The notes below the pieces were generated by a model. That model made no database searches, was not told where the DNA came from, and was given only the letters and a program-made list of their open reading frames with translations. Shown in pieces: positions 29,001 through 36,149 of a stretch of DNA of 64,000 bases. The number at the start of each line of letters is the position of its first letter. Position 1 is the stretch's first letter. The DNA lies in the NCBI GenBank assembly GCA_035577985.1, contig DATJZY010000032.1:1-64000 (forward strand), in the 5' to 3' direction. Source of the DNA: Candidatus Eisenbacteria bacterium. Its GTDB lineage: Bacteria; Desulfobacterota; Binatia; DP-6. A program made the position numbers and the translations under genes.

Positions 29001-29408
29001 GAACACGACGTCGCGCGGCTCGTCGCCCACGAGCAGGGTGCGCACGACGTGTCCCGGCGTGCTCGCGACGTCGACGATGCTGACGCTGTCCGAGAGGTGG
29101 TTCACCACCCAGACCTCGCCGTTCGTGCGCGCGGCGACGGCGACGGGCTCGAGCCCGACCGGGATCGACGCCGTGTGCGTGAGCCCCGCCGCGGTGACGG
29201 AGAAGACCTCGAGCCGGTCGTCGGGCGTGTTGACCGCGAACAGGCGCGATCCGTCCGGCGAGAGCGCGAGCGGCCGCACGTGACCGCTCTCGAACGTGAC
29301 GAAGCTCGACGCGCTCGCGAGGCCTCCGGTCGCCGTCCATACGACCGCGAGCGCGCCGGCGATTCGCCGCGCACGACGACTCACACGCTGCCACGAGATC
29401 GGGACCAT
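26073..29408 (-). CDS. Secreted YVTN-type beta-propeller / di-haem MauG-like cytochrome
   Basis: 1111 residues. A signal peptide precedes a YVTN/lactonase-like beta-propeller. Its blades carry PLALSPDGSRLFAVNTPDD, VGDEPRDVVF, VVNHLSDSVSIVDV and PSGVVLDEPRHRLYAF. Two haem sites follow, CASCH (about 570) and CNGCH (about 695). The MauG/CCP-like signature FKIPHLRNLY ... GFLHDGSFDTLFRFHN comes next. The C-terminal ~150 residues are the module shared with the gene downstream. I chose the ATG at 29408 because it has GGGAGG about seven bases upstream and gives a good signal peptide. It is probably an exported di-haem redox protein; its substrate is unknown. Confidence 0.8.
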   Translation of the reverse strand: MVPISWQRVSRRARRIAGALAVVWTATGGLASASSFVTFESGHVRPLALSPDGSRLFAVNTPDDRLEVFSVTAAGLTHTASIPVGLEPVAVAARTNGEVWVVNHLSDSVSIVDVASTPGHVVRTLLVGDEPRDVVFAGPGGSRAFITTAHRGQNSPIDPQLTTPGVGRADVWVFDATDLGTTLGGTPITIVTLFTDTPRALAASPNGATVYAAGFHTGNQTTTVNAFAVCSGSSAVGPCTIFGATMPGGLPPPDTNFQGITRPQVGLVVRFNGTTGHWEDGLGRDWSAAINFALPDRDVFAIDANANPPVETASFAHVGTVVFDMAVNPVSGTVYVANTEARNEVRFEGPGVFGGSTVRGHLAEARITVLDGGGVHPRHLNKHIDYDVVPSPPGVKDASLATPLGMAVTADGTTLYVAAFGSSKIGVFDTASLEDDTFMPSPFDHIPVTGGGPSGVVLDEPRHRLYAFTRFDNAVSVVDTTTRSEVAHLPVFNPEPASVTAGRRFLYDAVATSSNGEAACASCHIFGDFDSLAWDLGDPDGVVVSPVPNPFRLGGTFGITFDGFHPMKGPMTTQTLRGMANNGPMHWRGDRTGASTGGDALDETLAFKAFNVAFDGLLGRGGPIDTDDMQAFTDFILQVTLPPNPIRALDDSLTADEQAGRNFFFGSASDVFSNCNGCHALNPSLGQFGTDGLMTFEGETQFFKIPHLRNLYQKVGMFGFPHVITVTGSDFGWKGDQVRGFGFLHDGSFDTLFRFHNGLVFSQDSSFFGPNPGGFPNGPAGDLLRRQVERFMLAFDSNLAPIVGQQATLSAASGQDVHDRIDLFLDRAAHAECDVVVKGVLNGRMRGWVRLGSALFRSDFDSEPELTDAELRALATAPGRAFTYTCVPPGSGVRIGIDHDDDGFPDLTELDEDGDPDDPNVTPGGGSPFVLIGTRALKLTDGAAPTSRRVTFKASSSRLDPLALRILPPAYGSSADPSFHGARLIMYNAAGLTLDEAPVDLPAVGWTVLGSVASPTYRYRDRTPGAPISLVTVTRDRIVVKGGAASWGYTLDEPSQGRVALRLSLGTGLRWCADAPAKTSGSPASTTPNDRPNRFVAQAKSPAPSSCPPRP

Positions 29409-29514
29409 CGGCGCACCTCCCGCGCGGATCACCCGTTCACGCGCCTGCGTTAGCACACCCCGGGGCGGGACGAGAAGGCCAGATTGCACTCTCGGTGCCG
29501 ACTACGACGAGATT

Positions 29515-31476
29515 TCACCCATTCGGGGGGATCGTCGTCGTGGGGGCCGCGCGCAGTCGCTGGAGGTTGCCGCGATAGAGCACGTTCTCGGGATCGAGCG
29601 CGAGCGCGCGCTCCAGGGCGGCGATCGCCGCCGCGCGATCGCCCCGCAGGAAGGCGACGTTGGCGCGGTACTGGTAGACGAGCGAGTAGTCGGGCGCGAC
29701 GCGGGCGGCGTCGTCGAGGAGGCGCCATGCGGCGTCGTAGTCGCCGCGACGCGCTGCGGCGCTGGCGCGCTGCGTGACGGCGAGGGCACGGCGCTCGGCG
29801 TCGGTCCGGGGTGGGCTGGCCAGCGGCGAGCCGGTGAGGCGCTGCAGAGCGTGCCTCGCCGGCTCGTAACCCGGATTGCACTGCGCGGCCGCGCGGTAGT
29901 CACGGAGCGCGTCGTCACGTTTGCCCTGGCGCTCCAGGACGAGGGCGCGATTGTGATAGCCCTCGGGACCGAGCGGCTCGAGCCGGATCGCCTCGCTCGC
30001 CTGAGTGAGGGCCTCGTCGTAGCGCCCGAGCGCGCCGAGCGCACCGGCAAGGCTGGCCCGGAGCCCGCCGTCGCTCGGATTGGCATCGACGAGTCGCCGG
30101 TAGGCCTCCGCCGCCTCGGCGAAGCGGCCGGCCTCGAACTGGCGCCCCGCGAGCGTGCGGTCCGCCTTGGGCGACGACGTCTCGAGGTAGCCGAGCGCGC
30201 GCAGGCGATCGAGGATCGCCGGATCGACGCCGGCGTCGGGGGCCTTGTCGGCGGCGGTCACGCTGGTGCCGTCCTCGTAGCTCGCGATCGACCGCACCGG
30301 ATCGTCGATGGTGATGCCCTCGGTGAGCACGCGGCCGGGCATGTCGGCCGGCGGAGTGATCCCGGCGAGCGCGAGCAGCGTCGGCGCGACGTCGAGCAGC
30401 GCCGGGCGATCCAGGCGCGCGCGGGGACGGACGCGCGCGCCGTAGAGGTAGAGGATGCCGTCGATCCGGTGGTAGCGCTCGGTCACGCGCCGCATGTCGC
30501 GCATCGTGCTCGGGTCGTCGGGAAGCGCGCCCAGAAGGAAGCCGTGGTCCGAGAGCACGACGAGCGTCGTGCCGGCGTCCATCGCGGCCATGTAGTCGCC
30601 GACGATCTCGTCGGCGAAACGATAGACCTCCTCGACCGTGTGCCCGAAGCGCGCCTGCTGCGCGGCGAGCTCGCCGCCCATGGGGCCGGCACGGAAGAGA
30701 TGGCCGAAGAGGTGGGCGGTCGAGTCGGTCGCCTCGATGTAGACCATGAGCAGGTCGGGCCGCTCTTCGCGCCACAGGCGAAGCCCGATTGCGCGATACG
30801 TCTCCGCGGTCGCGATGGCCCAGCGCAGGTGTGAGAGCTCGTCGTCGAACCGGAACGGTCGCGCGAGCTCCTCGGGCGGGACGGTCGCGAAGCGCGCGAG
30901 GTCGCCCGCGCCGACGTCGCCCGGCCGTCGCACGAGCGGCGTGATCTCCGCCTCGAGCTCCGGAGGATGCACCATGCCGACGTCGAGGTGGCTGCCGCTC
31001 GCGCCCTCGGGGAAGAGGAAGTGGTAGCAGGTGTGGTCGCTCACGATCGCGCCGTGGACCGTTTCCGCCGGCCAGGTGGCCCACCAGCCGACGACCGCGA
31101 CCGTGCGACCCGCGCCCGAGAAGAGATTCCAGAGCGCCTTCACGCGCCGCATGCGGCTCGTCACCGGGAGCTGCTCGCCCGTCTTCTCGTTGACGGCGAC
31201 GAAGTGGCCGATGCCGTGCGCCTCGGGTGGCTTGCCGGTCGCGATGGTCGTCCAGATGATCGGCGAGAGGATCGGGCGCATGCTGCGCAGGCGCCCGTAC
31301 GCGCCCTCCTGCCGCAGGCGAGCGAAGTGCGGCAGCTTGCCCTCGGACATGAGCAGATCGACGGTCTCCGGGTCCATACCGTCGAGCCCGAGGACGATGA
31401 TGCGCTCGCGCGCGTCGCCCCCGCATCCCGCCGCGAGCAGGGCGAGGAGCACGCAGCTCACGACGGCCCGGCGCAT
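29515..31476 (-). CDS. Alkaline-phosphatase-superfamily lipoprotein with TPR tail
   Basis: 653 residues. The lipobox LLALLAAGC is followed by a type I phosphodiesterase / nucleotide pyrophosphatase-type domain. Motifs include IIVLGLDGMDPETVDLLMS (metal Asp), a nucleophile region SPIIWTTIATGKPPEAHGIG, and ATDSTAHLFGHL and VVLSDHGFLLGALP (metal ligands). About 200 C-terminal residues are TPR units (AAEAYRRLVDANPSDGGLRA, YDEALTQASEAIRLEPLGPE). Such proteins hydrolyse or transfer phosphate-containing headgroups or glycans, and an envelope location is implied. It sits in tandem with the DUF2723/TPR gene, with a 52-base gap. The ATG at 31476 is set by the lipobox. Confidence 0.8.
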   Translation of the reverse strand: MRRAVVSCVLLALLAAGCGGDARERIIVLGLDGMDPETVDLLMSEGKLPHFARLRQEGAYGRLRSMRPILSPIIWTTIATGKPPEAHGIGHFVAVNEKTGEQLPVTSRMRRVKALWNLFSGAGRTVAVVGWWATWPAETVHGAIVSDHTCYHFLFPEGASGSHLDVGMVHPPELEAEITPLVRRPGDVGAGDLARFATVPPEELARPFRFDDELSHLRWAIATAETYRAIGLRLWREERPDLLMVYIEATDSTAHLFGHLFRAGPMGGELAAQQARFGHTVEEVYRFADEIVGDYMAAMDAGTTLVVLSDHGFLLGALPDDPSTMRDMRRVTERYHRIDGILYLYGARVRPRARLDRPALLDVAPTLLALAGITPPADMPGRVLTEGITIDDPVRSIASYEDGTSVTAADKAPDAGVDPAILDRLRALGYLETSSPKADRTLAGRQFEAGRFAEAAEAYRRLVDANPSDGGLRASLAGALGALGRYDEALTQASEAIRLEPLGPEGYHNRALVLERQGKRDDALRDYRAAAQCNPGYEPARHALQRLTGSPLASPPRTDAERRALAVTQRASAAARRGDYDAAWRLLDDAARVAPDYSLVYQYRANVAFLRGDRAAAIAALERALALDPENVLYRGNLQRLRAAPTTTIPPNG

Positions 31477-31528
31477 CGCCGCGTCGCCTACGGCCGGCGC
31501 GCCGCCGCTGTCAAGGCGAGACGAGGGC

Positions 31529-33289
31529 TCACCGCGCCTCGCGTGGCCGCTCGCGATCGATCTCGGCCGCGAGATCGGCTGCGCGCGGCCGGCCGGCCGT
31601 CGCCAGGTGACGCGGGTTGATCGCCTGCGAGCGCCGGGCCGCCTGTAGCGCTTCGTTCCAGTGTCCGCTCCGTCGATAGACGAGCGCCAGGTTGTAGAAG
31701 AGGACGTCGTTCTCGGGCGCGGCCGCCGCTGCACGCTCGAGCTCGCGCGCACCGTCAGGCCAGCTCGTGGCCGCTGCCGTGACGCCGCGCATGTAGTGGA
31801 AGTGGCCGAGGAGGTTCTGCGTCAGGTAGTCCTTCGGCACGCGGGGGTCGTCCTCGCCCGCGAGCACATCGGGCGTCGCGAGCGGCGCCGGGTGCGGTCC
31901 CGGACGGCGCGCCTCGAAGACGAGCCCCATGGGGACGATCTCGAGCCCAGGCACCTTCCAGTTCGGATGGTGCGTGAAGAAGAGCCGTTCGCCCTCGGGA
32001 TCGAACCGCATCGCGGGCGGCACCGGACCGCCGATGCCCTGCAGAACGAGGTCGACGTCCGGACGGCGTCCTTCGACGAAGTGGAGGTACATGAGCGCGA
32101 AGAGCACGTTGTCGTCGGTCGCGACCAGGTGTGCGCCCGGTGGCAGCGCTCCAAGGACCGCGAGCCCGAAGTCCTCGGCGATCCGGTACCGGCTGCGATC
32201 GAACTCCGGCCAGCGGGCGACGAGCGCGACCAGAGGCAGAAGGAGCGGGGCCGCGCGAAGCGCGCGGGGCAACGCCGTGACCAGCACTTCGCAGCCGAGC
32301 GCCGCCACGATGGCGGCCAGCGCGTAGGACGGAACGTAGTAGCGGTGCCACACGAAGACGTCGGCACGCGACCCGTGCAGTGCGACGCTCGCGAGGTTCG
32401 CCAGCATGAGGAGGACGAAGAGGGCGAGCGGCGCCTGGCGCCGCCACGCCACGCCGGCTCCGACGAGCACGAGGGCGACGCCACCCCAGCCGAGCTCGAT
32501 CGGGAAGCTCGCGACGTAGTCGCGCGCGATGGTCCAGAGGTCGCCCGGTTGCTCGACCCAGGCGCGCTGCCAGAAGTTCCGCCGGGTCACGACCGCGGCG
32601 AAGGCGCGCATCGTCTCGGGATCGCCCCAATCGAGGACGGGGTGCGCCCGCGAGCGCACCGGCAGATACAGGTAGGGGAGGAGCCCCAGGACGAAGGCGC
32701 CGGCCGCGGCGGCGAGCGGGACGGGTCTTCTGGTCCCGGGTCCTCCGGTCGCGACGGCCCAGGCGCCGAGGACCGCGGCGTAGACCGCCATGAACGCATG
32801 GTTCGTCGCGCCGAGGCCGCACAGGAAGAAGGCGCGGGCGAGGCTCGCGGTGTCGCGGCGGTCGCGCCAGGTGACGGCGGCGTGGGTCGCCGCGACGACG
32901 AACAGAGCGTTCAAGGCGTAGACGCGCTGCACGTTGGCTTCGCCCCAGAGGCTCGGGCTCGCGGCGAACAGGAGCGCTGCGACCAGGGACGCGACGGACC
33001 CGGCGCCGAGCCGCCGGCAGAGGTGATGGAGACCGCCGACCGCGACCGCGGCGCATGCGGCGCTGAAGAGGCTCATCCGCCAGGCGACCGATCCGAAGGG
33101 GAGCACGAGCGTCCAGAGCTTCCCGGCCAGGACGTAGAGGGGATAGCCGGTCGGATGCGGGATCCCGAGCCGATCGACCGCCGTCACGAGCTCGCCGCTG
33201 TCGCCGACGTAGATCGTCGGGCAGGCCCCGAGCGCGTAGATCGCGAAGACCACTGCACCCAGGGCGAGCGACCCTCGCACGGCGCGCAT
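31529..33289 (-). CDS. DUF2723 (TMEM260-like) membrane glycosyltransferase with TPR tail
   Basis: 586 residues. About ten membrane segments are followed by a C-terminal TPR-like tail (LERAAAAAPENDVLFYNLAL). The first loop contains VGDSGELVTAVDRLGIPHPT then GYPLY, the signature of DUF2723, whose eukaryotic member TMEM260 is a protein O-mannosyltransferase. The Asp in that loop is the likely catalytic base. It is thus a candidate envelope protein/glycan glycosyltransferase using a lipid-linked donor. With the phosphatase-fold/TPR lipoprotein downstream on the same strand it probably forms a two-gene unit. Confidence 0.82.
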   Translation of the reverse strand: MRAVRGSLALGAVVFAIYALGACPTIYVGDSGELVTAVDRLGIPHPTGYPLYVLAGKLWTLVLPFGSVAWRMSLFSAACAAVAVGGLHHLCRRLGAGSVASLVAALLFAASPSLWGEANVQRVYALNALFVVAATHAAVTWRDRRDTASLARAFFLCGLGATNHAFMAVYAAVLGAWAVATGGPGTRRPVPLAAAAGAFVLGLLPYLYLPVRSRAHPVLDWGDPETMRAFAAVVTRRNFWQRAWVEQPGDLWTIARDYVASFPIELGWGGVALVLVGAGVAWRRQAPLALFVLLMLANLASVALHGSRADVFVWHRYYVPSYALAAIVAALGCEVLVTALPRALRAAPLLLPLVALVARWPEFDRSRYRIAEDFGLAVLGALPPGAHLVATDDNVLFALMYLHFVEGRRPDVDLVLQGIGGPVPPAMRFDPEGERLFFTHHPNWKVPGLEIVPMGLVFEARRPGPHPAPLATPDVLAGEDDPRVPKDYLTQNLLGHFHYMRGVTAAATSWPDGARELERAAAAAPENDVLFYNLALVYRRSGHWNEALQAARRSQAINPRHLATAGRPRAADLAAEIDRERPREAR

Positions 33290-33388
33290 CTCAGCGGGCT
33301 GCCCCGGCGCGCGTCAAGTCGGTGGCGTCCCGACGCGCCGCGCCAGGCTCGGGCGACCCGGCGCGGCCATGCAATCGCGATTTTTCTG

Positions 33389-33418
33389 TTGACGCCCCCG
33401 ACCTTCCCGGCGTAGAGG
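33389..33418 (+). promoter_or_regulatory. Candidate promoter for the SGNH hydrolase
   Basis: TTGACG (33389-33394) and TAGAGG (33413-33418) are separated by 18 bases, with a T-run just upstream (33381-33385). The gene begins about 50 bases further on, behind a strong AAGGAGG. The -10 is only a partial match. Confidence 0.35.
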
Positions 33419-33457
33419 CGCGGGAATCGGCCCGCGCACTTTCGCGCGGCGCAATCG

Positions 33458-33471
33458 AAGGAGGGGGAATG
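33458..33471 (+). promoter_or_regulatory. Strong ribosome binding site fixing the SGNH start
   Basis: AAGGAGG at 33458-33464 lies four bases before the ATG at 33469. It decides this start over the longer open frame that begins at 33322. Confidence 0.7.
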
Positions 33472-34545
33472 AAGCGGAGCATGGCTTTGGGGGTGTGTGC
33501 CGTGCTGCTCGCGGTGGGATCCATCGCGGGCGCGAGCACGATCACGCAGAACGTTTCGTGGACGATCGACCGCCCCGGCACCTCGACGACGTACCGCATC
33601 ACCGCCTACGGCGACTCGATCTACGCCGGCTATCGCGGCTCGCTGTCGAGCGTCGCCAAGCGTGCCGCGCCGCACGTCGACGGCGAGTACCTCTCGCAGC
33701 TCTGGAACGCCGACATCGAGGTGCGCCGGCGCACCAAGTCCGGCGCGGTCGCGTCGGACATCTACAACAACAAGATCGTGGCCGAGCGCTCGTACATGCA
33801 GTCGGCGAACACGCGCGTCGTCACCTTCGAGATGTGCGGCAACGACGGCCTGCAGGCACGCAGCAACTTCGCGGGCCAGAGCGGCACCTGCAACCTGGCG
33901 CCGCTCAACACGGCGCAGTCGAACTGCACCACCTACCTCCAGTCCGCAATGGACTACATCAACGCCAACGCCAATGCGGGCACGGTGCTGAAGGTGGTCT
34001 CGAACCTCTACTACCCGGGCTATGCGGCCGACAACGCGCTCGCGAACTGCACCATCTCCGGCGTGCGCCCGAACAAGCAGGAGATCTTCCTGCCGTACAT
34101 CGCGCGCATGAACTGGCGGGCGTGCAACTTCGCCGCGCAGAAGGGCTTCGCGTGCGCGGACAGCTTCGCGCAGTACATGGGCGCGGACTACGACTCGAAT
34201 GGCGACGGCCTGATCGACTCCGAGGCCATCCGCTACGTGCAGGGCGAGTCCGAGACGGACTACGTGAACAAGATCGTCACGACCTACCGCGCGACCCTGC
34301 GTGACGCGAACACGCACTTCGTGAGCTCGAGCACGAGCTACGACTACATCCAGTCCGACAACACGCACCCGACCTACACCGGCTCGACCGTCAGCGTCGG
34401 CATCTTCGGCGGCACGGGCTCCGGCTCGGGCGCGCCGGACTACAGCGGCTCGCAGATCGTGGGCGGCAAGAACCCGGTCTGGAACCAGTTCGGTCACGAG
34501 CGGATGGGCTGGGCGATCTCGGTGAACAACCCCGCGACGCCCTGA
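33469..34545 (+). CDS. Secreted SGNH/GDSL-type hydrolase
   Basis: 358 residues with a Sec signal (MALGVCAVLLAVGSIAGAS). SGNH blocks seen: ITAYGDSIYAGY (nucleophile Ser), FEMCGNDGLQAR (block III Asn) and the C-terminal DNTHPTYTG (Asp-x-x-His dyad). A calcium-loop-like element DYDSNGDGLIDSE lies near residue 245. The fold hydrolyses esters of lipids, acyl sugars or polysaccharides; the target is unknown. The start is fixed by AAGGAGG at 33458-33464. It is followed by a hairpin terminator. Confidence 0.82.
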   Translation: MKRSMALGVCAVLLAVGSIAGASTITQNVSWTIDRPGTSTTYRITAYGDSIYAGYRGSLSSVAKRAAPHVDGEYLSQLWNADIEVRRRTKSGAVASDIYNNKIVAERSYMQSANTRVVTFEMCGNDGLQARSNFAGQSGTCNLAPLNTAQSNCTTYLQSAMDYINANANAGTVLKVVSNLYYPGYAADNALANCTISGVRPNKQEIFLPYIARMNWRACNFAAQKGFACADSFAQYMGADYDSNGDGLIDSEAIRYVQGESETDYVNKIVTTYRATLRDANTHFVSSSTSYDYIQSDNTHPTYTGSTVSVGIFGGTGSGSGAPDYSGSQIVGGKNPVWNQFGHERMGWAISVNNPATP

Positions 34546-34566
34546 TCCGATCGATCCCGTCGACAC

Positions 34567-34610
34567 ACGCGGCGCACTTCGCTCCGGCGGGGTGCGCCGC
34601 GTTTCGTTTC
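34567..34610 (+). terminator. Hairpin terminator after the SGNH hydrolase
   Basis: An 11-base perfect stem (34567-34577 with 34592-34602) encloses a 14-base loop and is followed by TTTCGTTTC. It lies in the 69-base gap between convergent genes. The interrupted T-tract makes it less than ideal. Confidence 0.65.
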
Positions 34611-34614
34611 GGGG

Positions 34615-35421
34615 TCAGGCGAGGAAGCGCAGCGCGACCATCGCCGGGACGCCGACCCAGTACGCGAGCCAGCACGCGATCTCGACCGCGCGGCGAACGC
34701 CCGGCGTCGCGACCGGCATCGCGTGGGCGGCGGCCAGCACGATCGCTTCGGCTCCGATCCGCCAGAGCGTCGCCCACGCCGTCAGGTAGACCACCATCGT
34801 CGCCCAGAAGACGGCGAGCGTCCGGAGCCACGCGCCCGGCCCCTCGAGATAGTACTGCCCGAACGTGCCGCCGTAGGCGATGAACTGATGCGCGTTGAAG
34901 AAGATCGCCGCCGGCGCGAAGCCGAAGACGGCGAATTTGAGGACCGGATGATACCAGGCGCGCGCGCGACGGCCGCGCGCGTAGACCACGACCGGCGACG
35001 CCGTCGCGCCACGCGGCTCGAGCGCATCGACGAGCGCCGCGAGGTCCGCGGGGCGCAGCTCGTATGCGAGACGCCGTCCGGACGCGAGCCGCAGTCCGAG
35101 ACCGGGGCCGGGCAGCGGCAACCGCCACGGCAGCAGGCCCGCGATCGACGCAACGGGCACCTCGACGCGGCGATCGCGGCGTCGAAGCACGACGAGGCCG
35201 TCCGCCACGTCGACTTCGCCGGCCCACGCCCGATCGAGCAGCCGGGCGAGCGTCCAGGGCAGGAGCGTGAGCCATGCGAAGGTCGCGACCGTCGCCTCGG
35301 GGGTCACGTCATCGCGAAGGACGACGGCTCGCATGAGGAGGAGGAGCGCGATCGCTCCCACCCCGAGCAGGACGGCGACCGCGATGCGCCCGGCCCGGGC
35401 ATAGACGATGGCGCGCTGCAC
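34615..35421 (-). CDS. Membrane protein of unknown function
   Basis: 268 residues. Four or five membrane segments are seen: VAVLLGVGAIALLLLMRAVV, ATFAWLTLLPWTLARLL, FAVFGFAPAAIFF, TLAVFWATMVVYLTAWATLW and a C-terminal pair. A ~110-residue PH-like soluble part lies between segments 2 and 3 (VDVADGLVVLRRRDRRVEVP). I recognise no family. The only plausible start is a GTG at 35419-35421. An AAGGAGG (35442-35448) lies 20 bases upstream, too far unless the intervening CCCCGGGG folds. Transcribed divergently from the next gene with a very short gap. Confidence 0.6.
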   Translation of the reverse strand: MQRAIVYARAGRIAVAVLLGVGAIALLLLMRAVVLRDDVTPEATVATFAWLTLLPWTLARLLDRAWAGEVDVADGLVVLRRRDRRVEVPVASIAGLLPWRLPLPGPGLGLRLASGRRLAYELRPADLAALVDALEPRGATASPVVVYARGRRARAWYHPVLKFAVFGFAPAAIFFNAHQFIAYGGTFGQYYLEGPGAWLRTLAVFWATMVVYLTAWATLWRIGAEAIVLAAAHAMPVATPGVRRAVEIACWLAYWVGVPAMVALRFLA

Positions 35422-35466
35422 AGGTTGCGGGTCCCCGGGGGCCTCCTTATGGTATTCGCGAGCCCG

Positions 35467-36141
35467 ATGGCGAGCGATCCCGAGTGGCCGCGCGTACGCG
35501 TCGACGCCGACGGCGTGCGGATCGTCGAGACGCCGGATCACCGTCCCGACGTCTGGATCGTGCTCGCCGTGGGCGTGGTCCTGATCGCAGGCATCGTGGG
35601 TCTGTGGCCGAGCCGTCCGCAGGGCGCGACCGAGACCGCGCGCGCCGCCGCGCCGGCGGTCGGGGCGACGCCGGCCCCGCCGCGTGCGGAGCCCGCCACC
35701 GGCGACGCCGCGCTTCCGCACTCCGCTCCCGCGACGCGCGCCGGCAAGATCCGTGCGCTCCGGAAGATGGGCGTCGAGCCCCGGCGCGGCCCCGACGGCA
35801 AGCGCGAGTACGCCGCCAAGGACGTCATCGGCGCCCTGCGCGCCGCGGGCGTGCGCGACGGGATCGCCGCCTTCGAGCCGCCGGGGACGGACCCGCCGAA
35901 GCCCGGCATCATCGTTCCCGACGACTGGGTGCTGCCCGAAGGCTACGTGCGCCACTACCAGGTGACCGACGACGGCCAGCAGCTCCCGCCCATCCTGATG
36001 TTCCATCCCGACTACGAGTTCGTCGACGAGCAGGGCAACGCGATCGCGGTGCCGGCCGATCGCATCGTGCCGCCGGATCTCGCGCCGCCGGGGCTCGTCG
36101 TCCGCATGCTCGAGGTTCCGAGCCCGGATCGTCCGCGCTGA
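35467..36141 (+). CDS. Single-pass membrane protein of unknown function upstream of lnt
   Basis: 224 residues. One membrane segment (VWIVLAVGVVLIAGIVGLW, residues ~28-46) is followed by an Ala/Pro-rich linker and a conserved-looking C-terminal part. That part contains KIRALRKMGVEPRRGPDGKR, PDDWVLPEGYVRHYQVTDDG and MFHPDYEFVDEQGN. Family unrecognised. It ends eight bases before the lnt GTG, so the two are probably co-transcribed and may share an envelope role. An in-frame ATG at 35449 is an alternative start. Confidence 0.6.
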   Translation: MASDPEWPRVRVDADGVRIVETPDHRPDVWIVLAVGVVLIAGIVGLWPSRPQGATETARAAAPAVGATPAPPRAEPATGDAALPHSAPATRAGKIRALRKMGVEPRRGPDGKREYAAKDVIGALRAAGVRDGIAAFEPPGTDPPKPGIIVPDDWVLPEGYVRHYQVTDDGQQLPPILMFHPDYEFVDEQGNAIAVPADRIVPPDLAPPGLVVRMLEVPSPDRPR

Positions 36142-36149
36142 GCCGGCCG

